Below, in pieces: positions 63,918 through 64,000 of a stretch of DNA of 64,000 nt (the stretch's first letter is position 1; the number at the start of each line of letters is the position of its first letter). Made by a program: the position numbers and the translations under genes. Source of the DNA: Erwinia phyllosphaerae (lineage in GTDB: Bacteria > Pseudomonadota > Gammaproteobacteria > Enterobacterales > Enterobacteriaceae); assembly GCF_019132875.1 (NCBI RefSeq), contig NZ_JAHSPF010000009.1, forward strand, positions 62,001 through 126,000, in the 5' to 3' direction. The notes under the pieces were generated by a model, which was not told the DNA's origin, searched no databases, and saw nothing but the letters and a program-made list of their open reading frames with translations.

Positions 63918-64000
63918 ATTCTGAGAAATTATAACCCTATACAGGCATCTTCCTTGGTCGTTTCTTCGACCGTATCATTTGAAATTTAAGCCTTCTGGAT

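Overview
The window (about 54% G+C by eye, with several much more AT-rich islands) is a chromosomal segment of an enterobacterium. Both the protein sequences and the local gene order point to the Erwiniaceae (a Pantoea, Mixta or Erwinia relative). No species call is possible from the sequence alone. Two blocks that lie far apart in Escherichia coli (tamB-ytfP-ppa-fbp-mpl-darP-pmbA, and lpoA/rsmI/rnpB through yhaJ-yqjG-yqjA-sstT-alx to rlmG-fadH) sit close together here, joined by an accessory segment at 8.9-20.5 kb.

Layout. 0-8.8 kb is core: the 3' end of tamB, ytfP, a DUF29 gene flanked by a duplicated terminator, then ppa, fbp, mpl, darP and pmbA. 8.9-10.9 kb is an AT-rich three-gene operon (2OG-Fe(II) dioxygenase, short-chain dehydrogenase, LysE/RhtB exporter) that looks like an amino-acid hydroxylation, oxidation and export pathway. 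After about 0.8 kb of AT-rich DNA, 11.7-19.2 kb holds a nine-gene catabolic locus: a free-standing PRD protein, SFCGS protein, DUF4312, DUF4311 and DUF4310 (the last two membrane proteins), a metal-dependent amidohydrolase, DgaE-like PLP ammonia lyase, DgaF-like aldolase, and a PRD/EIIB/EIIA regulator. No conventional transporter is present, so the DUF431x/SFCGS set probably is the uptake system. A secreted PI-PLC follows at 19.4 kb.

20.5-25.7 kb is core again (dolP-diaA-yraN-lpoA, rsmI, rnpB). The repeat tail of rnpB is split by an AT-rich insert carrying an EVE-HNH endonuclease. 27-44 kb is mostly E. coli-like core (yhaK, yhaJ, yqjG, yqjF-K-E-D-C, mzrA, yqjA, sstT, alx with its riboswitch, a ClC channel, ygjP, rlmG and others). 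An orphan class II microcin-like peptide is inserted between yqjG and yqjF. After fadH, 47.1-54.9 kb is a complete gallate-degradation cluster: galA dioxygenase and galT transporter, then galB hydratase, galC aldolase, galD tautomerase and an extra dehydrogenase, under a LysR regulator with two helix-turn-helix domains. A ten-copy 38-bp tandem array lies between galR and galA and runs into the 3' end of galA.

55.3-57.2 kb is a tandem triplication of a hok/sok type I toxin-antitoxin unit. Two of the three units also carry a hexanucleotide satellite that encodes an in-frame isoleucine-glycine dipeptide repeat. The rest holds an AI-2E family membrane protein, a FAD monooxygenase behind a strong Fur-box match, an AT-rich acyltransferase, a DUF1493 gene, a three-gene monooxygenase/ACT/HTH operon, and finally a mosaic of gene fragments including a piece of a P2-type phage portal gene.

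The least understood and most interesting parts are the SFCGS/DUF431x locus, the hok/sok-satellite triplication, the 38-bp array, and the two cases in which a foreign gene is bracketed by copies of a native intrinsic terminator.
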